This document shows positions 52,093-61,159 of a DNA stretch of 64,000 bases, one piece after another. Each line of letters starts with the position of its first letter. Position 1 is the stretch's first letter. Source of the DNA: Synechococcus sp. UW179A (GTDB taxonomy: Bacteria > Cyanobacteriota > Cyanobacteriia > PCC-6307 > Cyanobiaceae); NCBI RefSeq assembly GCF_900473965.1, contig NZ_UCNJ01000013.1:1-64000 (forward strand). Reading direction: 5' to 3'. The notes beneath the pieces were generated by a model. The model made no database searches. It saw nothing but the letters and a program-made list of their open reading frames with translations, and had not been told where the DNA came from. Both the position numbers and the translations under genes were made by a program.

Positions 52093-54018
52093 ATGGTGCT
52101 TGTTTACAGCAAGTGGGCCAGTCCGCTGCTTGACAGCATCAACGCCGACATCGCCAACACATCGACACTGGCGTCGAGTCTGCTCACATCCATCGTCTAC
52201 GGAGCTGATCTGTTCGGCAACGAAGCGATGTTTTTGACCGGCAACTTCGGCTTCGACGGGTACATGGGCGTCCCACGCCTGATGGGCGCCAATGCAAAAC
52301 AGGCGGCTGCGCAATTCAATGTGGCCTGGCAGAGCATTGATCCGGCTCTGAACCCATCCCTCAGGGCACTCACATCCGCCGCGAGCCTGGTGGGCGCGAG
52401 CGGCACCTATGCCACCAGACTGCTGCTCGCTGACACCATGCCACTGGTGTTCAGCTTTCCCGTGCTGCCCTCGTCCCTGGATGCCGACGGCAGTGACTTT
52501 GAAGTAACCCTCAGTGACGGCACAACGGTGACCCCCCAGATCGCGGGTCTGTTGCCGAACCTCGAGTACAACGAACGCCAGACTGTCGTGATCGATGGCG
52601 ACTTCGGCAATCGCATCACACCTGGCAGTCCCGGTGCCAGGTACCCGATATCGGTGGCAATCGTCAACGACGGCACACCGCTGCAGATGATCGGCAGATC
52701 AGGGCCGGTGAGCGCCGTTGGGCTGTCGATCGACAGCAGCAACTCCTACGTGGCAGGTAACGGTCCTCGACTGGTGTCCGCGAAGCTCAATCTGTACAGC
52801 GATCTAGGAGAGGGCGGACCCGTCGGTGTCGGTGCTGCATCACAACACAACAGTGGATCCGATTCCTACGGCGATCAGGCGCAGTACCGGTTAAGGCTGT
52901 ACACCAGCGCTGGTTTTTCACCGGACGGTATCGCGAGCCTGATGCCGGATGACTTCAGCCGATTTTTCCAGCTGAAGGCCACCACGGAAAGCGGAGAGAA
53001 CATCACGATCACTGAAACGGGAGTGTCCTATGCCATCGGGAATCAAGGCACGATCAGCGTGGTCGGCCTCGCTGATCTGGCACCGGCAGGCACTCCTTTG
53101 AATGCGGCTTATGTCGAGGACCATGACAACTACTACGACGTCATCCTTGAAGGTGATCTGAATGCCATCAAGGCACTGAGTGCTGTGCGCATGCCATCCG
53201 GGAATGGCTACAGCGCTGTGTACAACCCGGGTGGGCCCGGCAACAGTCCCGATGCTCCCGCTGCTGCTCTGGGACCGTTCACCGTGCCCAGCCAGGACCA
53301 CAGCATTCCGATCAGCTTCGATCTGGACGGTTCCAAACAGGTCACCTTTGTGGAAACCGACGGTGCTGTCTTGCGCAATCCTTGGAATCTGCAACCTGTG
53401 GGTCGCCTGTTGGGAACTGCTGTCGAAGACACGGTCACAGGACAGACAATCCTGGCTTACATCGATCCTCAGGAACGGCGATTCTTCAGCAGTTTCATCG
53501 CTTCCTCCTCCAACGCAAGCGACCTGGCGAACGGTCGCAGCGAGCTGTCCGATATCGATCTGATCGACACCAGAGACGCCGACGCAGCAAGCGGTGTAGT
53601 CGTCACCGGATCCTTCAGTCGATCGGCTGAAGACGACTCTATTCTGCAGTGGTATTCGGTCAGCGACGCCGAGGGCACGCTGGTGGATCCACTGAGCGGA
53701 TCAATCCTGAAACCCAGCGAACCTGGATATGCCGAAGCAGCAAGCCGTCGCGCCGATCTGATCAACAACAACACGTTGGAGTTGATCAACTCTGTGATCA
53801 CTCCCTTCAGGATCACCCTGGAGAGCGGCTCGATTTATGCACCGCTGATCACCAACCAGACAAGTGGTGAACAATACTTTGCCTTTGCCGAAGCCAATGC
53901 CGACGGGCTAGAGCACTACACCGGATTCGGCACCAACAGCTGGGGCCTCGAAGACATCTTCGGGGGCGGTGATCGCGACTATGACGACATGATTGTGCGC
54001 TTCAGCCTCAGCAGCTGA
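52093..54018 (+). CDS. Large DUF4114-domain protein, 641 aa
   Basis: Acidic, no classical signal peptide. The N-terminal about 400 residues hold beta-rich repeats of unknown type (SDFEVTLSDGTTVTPQIAGL; VVIDGDFGNRI). The middle (ISFDLDGSKQVTFVETDGAV) resembles surface-layer or haemolysin-associated sequence. The last 60 residues, YAPLITNQTSGEQYFAFAEA then FGGGDRDYDDMIVRFSLS, are a clear DUF4114 domain with an Asp-rich putative calcium site. Likely secreted or surface protein, exported without a leader. Relative of the C-terminus of 24662-27391. Confidence 0.75.
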   Translation: MVLVYSKWASPLLDSINADIANTSTLASSLLTSIVYGADLFGNEAMFLTGNFGFDGYMGVPRLMGANAKQAAAQFNVAWQSIDPALNPSLRALTSAASLVGASGTYATRLLLADTMPLVFSFPVLPSSLDADGSDFEVTLSDGTTVTPQIAGLLPNLEYNERQTVVIDGDFGNRITPGSPGARYPISVAIVNDGTPLQMIGRSGPVSAVGLSIDSSNSYVAGNGPRLVSAKLNLYSDLGEGGPVGVGAASQHNSGSDSYGDQAQYRLRLYTSAGFSPDGIASLMPDDFSRFFQLKATTESGENITITETGVSYAIGNQGTISVVGLADLAPAGTPLNAAYVEDHDNYYDVILEGDLNAIKALSAVRMPSGNGYSAVYNPGGPGNSPDAPAAALGPFTVPSQDHSIPISFDLDGSKQVTFVETDGAVLRNPWNLQPVGRLLGTAVEDTVTGQTILAYIDPQERRFFSSFIASSSNASDLANGRSELSDIDLIDTRDADAASGVVVTGSFSRSAEDDSILQWYSVSDAEGTLVDPLSGSILKPSEPGYAEAASRRADLINNNTLELINSVITPFRITLESGSIYAPLITNQTSGEQYFAFAEANADGLEHYTGFGTNSWGLEDIFGGGDRDYDDMIVRFSLSS

Positions 54019-54038
54019 ACAACACTGTCATTTTCCAG

Positions 54039-54242
54039 TCACTCGTCCTTGGCCTGGCCTGACGCAGCAATCCTGGCGTCCGCCCAGCGGGCAAAGAAGT
54101 ACACCCCTACGAACAAAGGCGTGTAAGCCAGCCACATCTGTTCAGGAGCCAGACCACTGTTGTTGATCACAGTCAGTCCACCATATCCCACCAAAAAATA
54201 GATCAAAGCCCGTCGAAGGGCGCCCACCTGCTTGGGATTCAT
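54039..54242 (-). CDS. Small two-helix membrane protein, 67 aa
   Basis: ATG 54242. MNPKQVGALRRALIYFLVGY, then a second helix WLAYTPLFVGVYFFARWADA and a polar tail. Convergent with the DUF4114 gene, 20 bases away. No family recognised; resembles small conserved cyanobacterial membrane proteins. Confidence 0.65.
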   Translation of the reverse strand: MNPKQVGALRRALIYFLVGYGGLTVINNSGLAPEQMWLAYTPLFVGVYFFARWADARIAASGQAKDE

Positions 54243-54281
54243 GTCACGGCTTGCGATGAAATCATCCTAAGGAGCTTCACC

Positions 54282-54554
54282 ATGCAACAGAACTCGCGGA
54301 CTGTCGCGATTGCCACGTCCAAACCTGAACTGGACGTTAACGATGCGTTCAATAGCTCGCATCCCATGACCCAAGACCAGGCAATTGAACTGATTGGAGC
54401 CGCAGTGGATTACAGCCGGCAGCGCTGCAGGGTTTTGAACAGCACTGAACGTCGCGGCGACGCCGATGCGATCCACAGTGAATTCGAAGAATGGCTGAAT
54501 CCTTCCGGAGATTGCCTGCCGTTGATTCCCTGTCCGCTTCCAGAAGACAATTGA
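54282..54554 (+). CDS. Small hypothetical protein, 90 aa
   Basis: ATG 54282 with AAGGAG eight bases upstream. Contains MTQDQAIELIGAAVDYSRQR, then EFEEWLNPSGD. Soluble; no recognised family. Confidence 0.65.
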   Translation: MQQNSRTVAIATSKPELDVNDAFNSSHPMTQDQAIELIGAAVDYSRQRCRVLNSTERRGDADAIHSEFEEWLNPSGDCLPLIPCPLPEDN

Positions 54555-54707
54555 ACATGCCTTGTAGCTGCACGAACGTCATCACTGTTGACCAGCCTGC
54601 TATGAAAGTGTTGTCGAGATTATCGACATCGTTCACCTCGTCTTTGACGAGGCGCAGTTCGACTCAGGCCATGGAACGGGGACCTGAGCTTGCTTCGAGG
54701 AACCACC

Positions 54708-54812
54708 ATGACACTGACCTATCGCGGCCAGAAGTACGCGCAGAACACCGCTGTCGTTAAGAGCAGCGACCGTCCTGAACTCGTGTACAGAGGCCAGAAA
54801 GTGGCCAGATGA
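54708..54812 (+). CDS. DUF4278-type peptide, 34 aa
   Basis: ATG 54708 with GAGGA upstream at 8-bp spacing. MTLTYRGQKYAQN at the front and VYRGQKVAR at the end give two copies of the YRGQK core of DUF4278 proteins. Very small even for the family. A terminator follows at 54836-54859. Confidence 0.65.
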   Translation: MTLTYRGQKYAQNTAVVKSSDRPELVYRGQKVAR

Positions 54813-54835
54813 GATCCGCCGACATCCGGCACAAC

Positions 54836-54859
54836 GCTCTGCTCCGTCAGGGCTTTTTT
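54836..54859 (+). terminator. Rho-independent terminator
   Basis: Six-base arms with one G-T pair (54836-54841 and 54848-54853) followed by six T. Confidence 0.7.
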
Positions 54860-54860
54860 C

Positions 54861-55184
54861 ATGCGTCTGCACAATCCCCTGAAACTGAGCTCCCGGCTTC
54901 TGCTGCTGGCCGCCTGCTTCACGATCGCCCAACCAGCAACAAGGGTTGATGCCGACAGCACGATGGCCCATTGCTTACTGAGCGATCAAAACCCTTCCCT
55001 GCCGGTTGAATCAGGTCCATGCCGGTTCAGCCAGCGCCAGGGAAACGTGACCATCATGTTCCGCAGGCGGACATTCGACTTCCCTTACAGAGAGGCAGGG
55101 TTGCGTTACCAGCGCAGCAACAGCAAAGCAGGCATTCGCTTCGACATGTCCGAAGGATCATCAATTGAAGTGCTGTGGCGATGA
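54861..55184 (+). CDS. Small secreted hypothetical, 107 aa
   Basis: Signal peptide LKLSSRLLLLAACFTIAQPA. Mature region beta-rich with two cysteines (HCLLSDQN, GPCRFSQRQGNVTIMFRRRT). Probably periplasmic. No recognised family. Confidence 0.65.
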   Translation: MRLHNPLKLSSRLLLLAACFTIAQPATRVDADSTMAHCLLSDQNPSLPVESGPCRFSQRQGNVTIMFRRRTFDFPYREAGLRYQRSNSKAGIRFDMSEGSSIEVLWR

Positions 55185-55218
55185 GGCCAGCGCATTAGAT
55201 GTCTTCGCAGCGTTGCCT

Positions 55219-56067
55219 TCAGGCCATCAACAACTGATAGGCGTCATTGACCCGGCGAAAAGCATCCGCCGATCCGCCCAGATCGGGGTGATGCTGCTTG
55301 ACCAGGGTCCGGAATGCCTGCTTGATTTCTTCCTGGGACGCATTCGTCTTCAACCCGAGGACCGCCAGCGCTGCGAAACGCGGATCACTAGATCCACAGC
55401 TTCCCTGCTCGTTTGGCTCACGATCCGTTGCACGTTGATCGCTACGCGTCCGACGACTACTGCTGCCGCCTTCCTGCCGATGATCCTGGCGCTGCCAATG
55501 GCGCTGGCCCTGGCGATGGCGTTGGCGCAGTTCCTCCACCACCCGGCGGGGGTCCTCATCAAGCCATTCACTGGCCCGCACCCCATACAGCGCGAATGAC
55601 GCCAGCACCGCCGCTGTTTTCTTGGTGGGCTTTGACCCAACGGCAGCCAACAGATCAGTGCCCAGACCACTGACCACTCGGTCGAGCCTCTGGCTCAGGC
55701 TGAGCTGAGAGTGAAAGCTGCTGCGATTGAGCTGATCAATCAGCAGTTCAAGGCCATGCTGACGCAGCACACTCCAACCCGGCTGCATCGCCAGGGAATC
55801 TCCCCAGCGCTGAACCTGCTCTGAACTCACAAGGGCCGATGGTTGTTGCCGGTTCCAATCAGGATTGGCATCGCGCTGAGGTTGCTGCCTCTGTTGCCGG
55901 CGCAAACGATCGAGCTGCTGATGCAACCGCTGCACCTCCCTGCGCAAGGCATCATTTTCCCGCAGCAAAGCTTCCACATTGCTGGTGACTCGCTCAGCGT
56001 GGTTCTGACGGTTCCGATCGTCACGGGTTGACGATGAGGACGACCACTGGCGCGGATCAAAGCCCAT
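55219..56067 (-). CDS. J-domain protein with N-terminal coiled coil
   Basis: 282 aa, ATG 56067. Residues about 25-65 form a charged coiled coil (NDALRREVQRLHQQLDRLRR); a conserved-looking middle domain follows (KTAAVLASFALYGVRASEWL). A basic, low-complexity linker leads to a C-terminal J-domain (about 225-282): FAALAVLGLKTNASQEEIKQ, then HPD in KQHHPDLGGSADAF. J-domain at the C-terminus is typical of several cyanobacterial co-chaperones that recruit DnaK to a specific client. Confidence 0.88.
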   Translation of the reverse strand: MGFDPRQWSSSSSTRDDRNRQNHAERVTSNVEALLRENDALRREVQRLHQQLDRLRRQQRQQPQRDANPDWNRQQPSALVSSEQVQRWGDSLAMQPGWSVLRQHGLELLIDQLNRSSFHSQLSLSQRLDRVVSGLGTDLLAAVGSKPTKKTAAVLASFALYGVRASEWLDEDPRRVVEELRQRHRQGQRHWQRQDHRQEGGSSSRRTRSDQRATDREPNEQGSCGSSDPRFAALAVLGLKTNASQEEIKQAFRTLVKQHHPDLGGSADAFRRVNDAYQLLMA

Positions 56068-56148
56068 GAAATCCGCGCGACGGCGACCGGCTGAGCGAAT
56101 GCCAAGAGACTACGAGCCAAGGGCAATGGACGAGGTCACCATTCGTTG

Positions 56149-56853
56149 ATGCGGAGGGCAGGATGGTGCTCTGCAGCAGCTTGGCCATTGGCGACTTATC
56201 TCGTGACCGGTGCCAACAGGGGTATTGGTCTTGCCTATTGCCAACAGCTCCTGACCCGTGGAGACAAAGTGATCGCGGTCTGCCGTCAGTCCAGCGATGA
56301 ACTGAATGCCCTTGGCGTACGCGTGGAATCAGGGATCGAACTCACAAGTCGAGACTCAGTCGCCGCACTAGTCAATGGACTGAGAGACCAACAGCTGGAC
56401 ATCGTGATTCTCAATGCAGGGATGCTTCATTCGATGGGGTTGAGCGACCTGGACCCGGAAAGCATTCGCCAGCAATTTGAAGTGAATGCTCTGGCTCCTC
56501 TCTTGCTTGCCAGGGCTCTCATTCCGTTGATGCCTGAGGGTTCAAAACTGGTGCTGATGACCAGCCGGATGAGTTCCATCGAAGACAACAGCTCTGGGGG
56601 CTCCTACGGCTACAGGATGTCGAAAGTGGCACTGAACATCGCTGGAAAATCACTTGCGGTTGACCTGCAGAGCCGAGGTATTGCCGTGGCGATTCTTCAT
56701 CCTGGCCTGGTTAAGACTCGCATGGTCAGATACAACCCCAACGGCATCAGCCCGACGGAGTCTGTCAAGGGACTGATTGCACGGATTGACGAACTAACTC
56801 TCGAGAACAGTGGCAGCTTCTGGCATGCCAATGGCACAGTGCTGCCCTGGTAA
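56149..56853 (+). CDS. Short-chain dehydrogenase/reductase
   Basis: NAD(P)-binding LVTGANRGIGLAYCQQLL, NAG (ILNAGML), catalytic YGYRMSK with Ser earlier (MTSRMSS), and C-terminal LHPGLVKTRM. ATG 56149 used; a TTG at 56188 (LATYLVTGANRG) would give the more usual SDR N-terminus. Similar to csgA/carbonyl-reductase-like SDRs. Substrate unknown. Confidence 0.88.
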   Translation: MRRAGWCSAAAWPLATYLVTGANRGIGLAYCQQLLTRGDKVIAVCRQSSDELNALGVRVESGIELTSRDSVAALVNGLRDQQLDIVILNAGMLHSMGLSDLDPESIRQQFEVNALAPLLLARALIPLMPEGSKLVLMTSRMSSIEDNSSGGSYGYRMSKVALNIAGKSLAVDLQSRGIAVAILHPGLVKTRMVRYNPNGISPTESVKGLIARIDELTLENSGSFWHANGTVLPW

Positions 56854-56868
56854 AAAACGAAAACAACA

Positions 56869-56893
56869 ATAAAAAACCCCTGTTCAAGACAGA
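56869..56893 (-). terminator. Terminator for the hli-TM minus unit
   Basis: On the minus strand, CCTCTGT/ACAGGGG arms with a 5-base loop are followed by six T. It lies about 45 bases past the stop at 56939. Confidence 0.65.
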
Positions 56894-56938
56894 GGTCGAC
56901 TGAATCAAGCAGCGAATGAAATTTGTTGAATCAGTGAA

Positions 56939-57100
56939 TCAGAAATAATTGCTGAGGGCGTCCAGCGATGACCAGAGGTACTTCACAACAATGTTGGCAC
57001 CAACTCCGAGGGTCGCGATGAACGCACCAAAAAGAATTAGTTGGACGTAGCCAACCCGATCTTCCGGTGCCCAAACATCATGCTCCTGTATGGATTTCAA
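56939..57100 (-). CDS. Small membrane protein coupled to hli, 53 aa
   Basis: TTG 57100 overlaps the hli stop (TTGA). KSIQEHDVWAPEDRVGYVQL, then helix LILFGAFIATLGVGANIVVK and WSSLDALSNYF. The overlap indicates translational coupling to the Hli protein, so a partner in the thylakoid membrane is the simplest inference. Unnamed. Confidence 0.6.
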   Translation of the reverse strand: MKSIQEHDVWAPEDRVGYVQLILFGAFIATLGVGANIVVKYLWSSLDALSNYF

Positions 57101-57234
57101 CCGAGACCAACCTGGGAAAGAATTCCCTGACCAGTCAGAAGCTCGGTACCGAGACCAATCACAAAGCCCATCATGGCTAGACGTCCATTCCACTGCTCAG
57201 CAAAAGCAGAGAAACCAAATTTTGCGTTGTCCAT
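57097..57234 (-). CDS. hli: High-light-inducible protein (Hli), 45 aa
   Basis: MDNAKFGFSAFAEQWNGRLA continuing MMGFVIGLGTELLTGQG: chlorophyll-binding EQWNGRLAMMGF motif complete. Core nearly the same as in 1135-1278. The longer frame to 57495 lies antisense to other genes and is rejected. GTTACAAA is 31 bases upstream. Coupled to the 53-aa membrane protein. Confidence 0.92.
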   Translation of the reverse strand: MDNAKFGFSAFAEQWNGRLAMMGFVIGLGTELLTGQGILSQVGLG

Positions 57235-57413
57235 CGGGAAGAATCGCGAGTGCCCCCTTTGTAACAGATTGTTTCGTCCTTGTGTGAGTCGACGTGCAAA
57301 TGAATAGTTGCTCTGAGTCATGAGTGATCTCAGGAGCCCCGCTGGCATCACCATCGCAACCCGATGCAGCACGGGTTCGAGGCAGGCAAGATGACACTTC
57401 AGCCTGGCCAACG

Positions 57414-57620
57414 ATGGACCAGCCAACGCCTGCAAAACCATCGCTTCAGGACATTCTGCTGCGAGCTCTGCGGATTGCCGCAAGCACCGTCGCAATCGTG
57501 GAACTGCTGCGCAACAACTGGACCGGGGGAGTCCTCGCGGCCATGGCCTGGGTTCTGTTCACCCAGGTCGAGCGATTGCGCGGCTCTGCAGACGAAGACA
57601 TCGACAACGGATCCCGCTGA
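57414..57620 (+). CDS. Small single-pass membrane protein, 68 aa
   Basis: ATG 57414 chosen. LQDILLRALRIAASTVAIVE, then helix WTGGVLAAMAWVLFTQVERL and an acidic tail. Ends seven bases before the phzF-type gene, so likely cotranscribed. Confidence 0.6.
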   Translation: MDQPTPAKPSLQDILLRALRIAASTVAIVELLRNNWTGGVLAAMAWVLFTQVERLRGSADEDIDNGSR

Positions 57621-57627
57621 GCAACTC

Positions 57628-58464
57628 ATGGCAGGGCCGATCCCGATCGAACAGGTTGCCGCCTTTGCTGAAGGTCCATTTCAGGGCAACCCTGCAGCTG
57701 TCTGCCCCCTGCAGACTTGGCTGCCGGATCGGCTAATGCAGGCGATCGCATCTGAGAACAATCTTTCTGAGACCGCCTTTTATGTGGGCACTGAAGGGCA
57801 CTATGACCTTCGCTGGTTCACTCCCACCTGTGAGGTTGATCTCTGCGGACACGCCACTCTGGCGGCGGGCCATGTTGTGTTCCAGCGTGAACCCAACCTC
57901 GAGATTGCGCAGTTCAGCTCCAACAGCGGACCACTGACGGTTCGCCGCAATGGACCGCAGCTCACTCTCGACTTCCCTCTGCAGCGTGGGGAAGCCTGCG
58001 CCGCTCCGACCGGACTTGACCGGATCCTCGGCACCAGTGCCGTTGCCTGTCTGCAGGCGCTGGATCTGATGGTGGTGGTCGCTGATGAGCGTGAGGTTGT
58101 TGCGATCAAGCCTGATTCGAAGGCTGTCGCCGCTCTTCCTGGACGGGGTCTGATCGTCACAGCACCTGGGTCAGATGTCGATTTCGTCAGCCGGTTCTTC
58201 GCACCGTCATGCGGAATCGAGGAAGATCCAGTCACAGGGTCAGCACACTGCACCCTGGCGCCTTACTGGGCTGATCAACTCGGCCGCACAAGCCTGGTTG
58301 CCCGTCAGCTTTCGGCTCGAGGTGGGCTGCTGCACTGCGCATTGACGGATGAAAGAGTGTTGATCAGCGGCCGCGTGATCCCTTATCTCAGTGGACTGAT
58401 TCACATCGATAGATCGTGCGTTGATCCAGGAAACAACGACGAACGTCCATCGACATTGGTTTAA
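57628..58464 (+). CDS. PhzF-family isomerase/epimerase
   Basis: 278 aa from ATG 57628. Family hallmarks: QVAAFAEGPFQGNPAAVC, catalytic Glu48 in ENNLSETAFY, RWFTPTCEVDLCGHATLAAG, and the second-half mirror EEDPVTGSAHCTLAPYWADQ. Two-fold diaminopimelate-epimerase-like fold. Members outside phenazine producers are of unknown substrate; no other phenazine genes are here. Confidence 0.92.
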   Translation: MAGPIPIEQVAAFAEGPFQGNPAAVCPLQTWLPDRLMQAIASENNLSETAFYVGTEGHYDLRWFTPTCEVDLCGHATLAAGHVVFQREPNLEIAQFSSNSGPLTVRRNGPQLTLDFPLQRGEACAAPTGLDRILGTSAVACLQALDLMVVVADEREVVAIKPDSKAVAALPGRGLIVTAPGSDVDFVSRFFAPSCGIEEDPVTGSAHCTLAPYWADQLGRTSLVARQLSARGGLLHCALTDERVLISGRVIPYLSGLIHIDRSCVDPGNNDERPSTLV

Positions 58465-58487
58465 GAGATATCGACTGGCACCGCTTA

Positions 58488-58637
58488 TCAACGCCGCGCA
58501 ACCCAAGACCAGACGAACCAGGCAATCACGCCGAGCAACACCCAGGGCAGCAGTGCACGCAACACAGTCACGGCGACGAGCACGACCAGCAGACTCACAG
58601 CACCACGCTTGACCAGCGCCTTGCTGTCGTCGGTCAT
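58488..58637 (-). CDS. Small membrane protein, 49 aa
   Basis: ATG 58637; a GTG at 58664 would add nine residues (VPLIPRWRY). MTDDSKALVKRGAVSLLVVL followed by two hydrophobic stretches and WSWVARR. Convergent with the PhzF gene. Function unknown. Confidence 0.5.
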   Translation of the reverse strand: MTDDSKALVKRGAVSLLVVLVAVTVLRALLPWVLLGVIAWFVWSWVARR

Positions 58638-58735
58638 GTACCGCCAGCGGGGGATCAGCGGCACGGCATCAGGGAAAGACCAACAATGATTTTAGAAGAT
58701 TTCTGCGCAGAACACTGATCTCAGGCTTTATTCGC

Positions 58736-59560
58736 TCACGGTCCTGCCTGGTCGTTGTTGAACTGATTGAGATCACAAAGCTCTGCAGCGTCGTTGTAGT
58801 AGTCGTCAAAACGATCCCAACGGAAGCTGCGCGGGTCATATCGACTGCGACTGCGGTCAACGGCTGCATGCGTGGTCAGACGCGTGATCGGTATCCCGAA
58901 TGTCGCTTGCCAAAGCAGCACCTGTTCTGCAAGTGATTTGTATTGCGCATTGGTGTAGCCAGAATGCCCGTCGGCGTCCCCGCGACCATCCGATGGCGTT
59001 ACCAGACTGATGTGCAGAGCGATGTTGTTGATCGATCCCACGCTGCCGGGACGATCCCGCAACGTGACGTCACCGAAGGCCGACATGCCGCTGCCGTAGG
59101 CACGCTTCTGATCAGGAACAATCCGCACACGACGACCATCCCGGCCAATCAGCATGTGATAACTCACCTGTTGATCATCATCCGGATGGTTGGTCTTGAA
59201 CAGGCCAAGAGCCTGAGCTTCGCTGATCACAGTTTCGTGCAGAACGATCACCATCGGCTTCACCTGCAGCTCACGTCCCCACGAATCCCTGGACTTGCGT
59301 TCTCCGAAATTGGTTGGGTGAGCCAACTGAATATCCTCCTCAGCAAGACCGAGACGCTGTTCACAGGCCTGAATCTCCTCCAATGATGATGCCGCGACAC
59401 GGCTGTCTCCAAGACGCATGAGAGGGGGCCTATCCGGGGATGGCAGAGCTCTACCAGCTCTGTCAGATACACCCTTACCGCCCGAATTGCCATCCAAAAG
59501 CGAGCATCCGCAAAGACCAATCAGCAGTGAAATCGCCAGCTGATGGGGAGCTGATCTCAT
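58736..59560 (-). CDS. N-acetylmuramoyl-L-alanine amidase (Amidase_2 type) lipoprotein
   Basis: 274 aa from ATG 59560 with lipoprotein-like signal (LAISLLIGLCGC). Zinc-site pattern of Amidase_2: VIVLHETV (first His), VSYHMLIGRDG, NIALHISLV, and late ITRLTTHAAVDRSRSR. Cleaves the amide between muramic acid and the peptide stem; acts in the periplasm. Followed upstream by another wall hydrolase on the same strand (59796-60710). Confidence 0.85.
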   Translation of the reverse strand: MRSAPHQLAISLLIGLCGCSLLDGNSGGKGVSDRAGRALPSPDRPPLMRLGDSRVAASSLEEIQACEQRLGLAEEDIQLAHPTNFGERKSRDSWGRELQVKPMVIVLHETVISEAQALGLFKTNHPDDDQQVSYHMLIGRDGRRVRIVPDQKRAYGSGMSAFGDVTLRDRPGSVGSINNIALHISLVTPSDGRGDADGHSGYTNAQYKSLAEQVLLWQATFGIPITRLTTHAAVDRSRSRYDPRSFRWDRFDDYYNDAAELCDLNQFNNDQAGP

Positions 59561-59795
59561 CACAGCATTCAGAGCGTTCAATGCACGGTTCAACATCTCA
59601 TACTTCACAGAATTCTCGACAACAGCGACATCAACAATGTTGACGAAAAAGCAAGACAAGCACCTGCATAAAAATTGCTCCATTCATCGTCATTCCATGA
59701 ATGGATAAGATGAATCAAGCAGAATAATCACAAGCTTACTGGAAGAACTTTGGTGCACAAAATGACAGGCGGCGCCATCGCACATGCAACTGCAA

Positions 59796-60710
59796 TCACT
59801 GCAGGAATGTGGGTTGTTGAACCATTTGCGGCCTCACGATCACTGCACCGATCGCATCAGGCACGGAGCTGAGATAACGAACGAACGAGCGCGAACGCAT
59901 CACGCCTCGCCCCGGAGCAGCATGGATAGCATCCAGCCGGGAACCCTCTCGGATCAGAACCCCCATGTGGCTCACATCAAGACCACCGACCCGCGTTGCC
60001 ACCGCAAAAATATCGCCGGACTGAAGACTGGGAAGTGCAGCCTCGAGCGAAGCAAGCGGCAGGTAATGCTGTTCGATCCGCCTTCCCTGCTCGCGTGCAC
60101 GAATGCATTCGAACCGATCAGGCGATTGCAGGGCGGGATAGCGATCACGGTGGCTCGACATGAAATTGAGCGGCAAATTCCGCGTGGCCTGCGCGGACCA
60201 AACAGGTTGCGACTCGATCACTCCCTGAGCCTGAGCTGAGCCAACCCAGTCATGAAAATAGTGCTGACGCGTGCAGTACCCGATCTCGCCGTTCCGATAG
60301 CGAAGGCGCTTGGTCCGAACAGCGAAATCATCAAAAGATTCAGCAGACACCACCGCGAGCAGTTGTTCAACAAACAACATGCAATCGAATTGCGTGAGAT
60401 CCAGGCGTAACTGCTCTCGGCCGGATTGATCGAGAGACATGGCCATATACGGACTGCCAACAAAAAACTCAGCGAGACGAGCGATGGCTTCATTGAGAGG
60501 CAATGCTCGAATCAGTGATTGAGCCCGTTTGAATCTTGTCCTGGTGCCTTCAACAACATGAACATCTTCGATGGACCTAGAAACCCTGGAAAGAGAACCA
60601 CCAGCAAAAACCCTGAGGGGAACAGCTGACTGGGCTCCCACCGCAACCTGCTGAATAGGAACGAGAACGATTGATGTCAGTCCGGCAATCAGGGGGGCGG
60701 TGAAATTCAC
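59796..60710 (-). CDS. DUF1460 cysteine hydrolase (NlpC/P60-like), secreted
   Basis: 304 aa with signal peptide (LIAGLTSIVLVPIQQVAVGA). Catalytic Cys110 in LTQFDCMLFVEQLL; catalytic His in GLDVSHMGVLIREG. DUF1460 enzymes are amidases of N-acetylmuramyl-L-alanine or peptide. Functional neighbour of the Amidase_2 gene 112 bases downstream. Confidence 0.88.
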   Translation of the reverse strand: MNFTAPLIAGLTSIVLVPIQQVAVGAQSAVPLRVFAGGSLSRVSRSIEDVHVVEGTRTRFKRAQSLIRALPLNEAIARLAEFFVGSPYMAMSLDQSGREQLRLDLTQFDCMLFVEQLLAVVSAESFDDFAVRTKRLRYRNGEIGYCTRQHYFHDWVGSAQAQGVIESQPVWSAQATRNLPLNFMSSHRDRYPALQSPDRFECIRAREQGRRIEQHYLPLASLEAALPSLQSGDIFAVATRVGGLDVSHMGVLIREGSRLDAIHAAPGRGVMRSRSFVRYLSSVPDAIGAVIVRPQMVQQPTFLQ

Positions 60711-60767
60711 ATCGGCTGAACTGCAGCATTCACACTCCCACGACTCGGATGGTCATGAGCGGACTAA

Positions 60768-61022
60768 TCAGGCTTGCGTCGCATGACGCCGACGGCCGAG
60801 CGGCTCAATCCAATGTTCAACCACGTCCCGATGCTGGAACCACTGAGGGGGCACCCGGCAACCGAGGTTCACAACACCATCGTCCATCAAGCGACCAAGA
60901 CGAACTGCAGCAGCCTCCTCGGCCCGCGAGAAGACGTGTTGATGAGAAGCAAGCCAATCAACTTCATCTTCCGTGATCACGCCTGAGGAGAGGCTTTCCA
61001 GAAACAGTTCGCCAAGAGTCAT
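60768..61022 (-). CDS. Conserved-type hypothetical protein, 84 aa
   Basis: ATG 61022. LGELFLESLSSGVITEDEVD, then LASHQHVFSRAEEAAAVRLG and LGRLMDDGVVNLGCRVPPQW. Compact soluble protein typical of marine Synechococcus. A perfect 8-bp-arm palindrome lies nine bases before the start. Confidence 0.75.
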   Translation of the reverse strand: MTLGELFLESLSSGVITEDEVDWLASHQHVFSRAEEAAAVRLGRLMDDGVVNLGCRVPPQWFQHRDVVEHWIEPLGRRRHATQA

Positions 61023-61030
61023 CGGAGCTT

Positions 61031-61048
61031 TGTAACGAAGTCGTTACA
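61031..61048. promoter_or_regulatory. Palindromic operator-like site
   Basis: TGTAACGA-AG-TCGTTACA, perfect 8-bp arms. It lies eight bases upstream of the minus gene at 60768-61022 and 112 bases upstream of the plus gene at 61160. Candidate repressor operator. Confidence 0.6.
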
Positions 61049-61159
61049 TCATGACGCTCGTGTCAGGCCATCGCGAGCGCAGCCACAGATCGGCCGTACC
61101 GACAAGCTCGCGACCCGACATGACATTTTTTTAAGATCGCTTCACTGGCAGGCCAATTC

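Noticed and set aside
57628-58464. Phenazine biosynthesis
   Set aside because: PhzF homologue alone; no other phz genes nearby, and the family is widespread.
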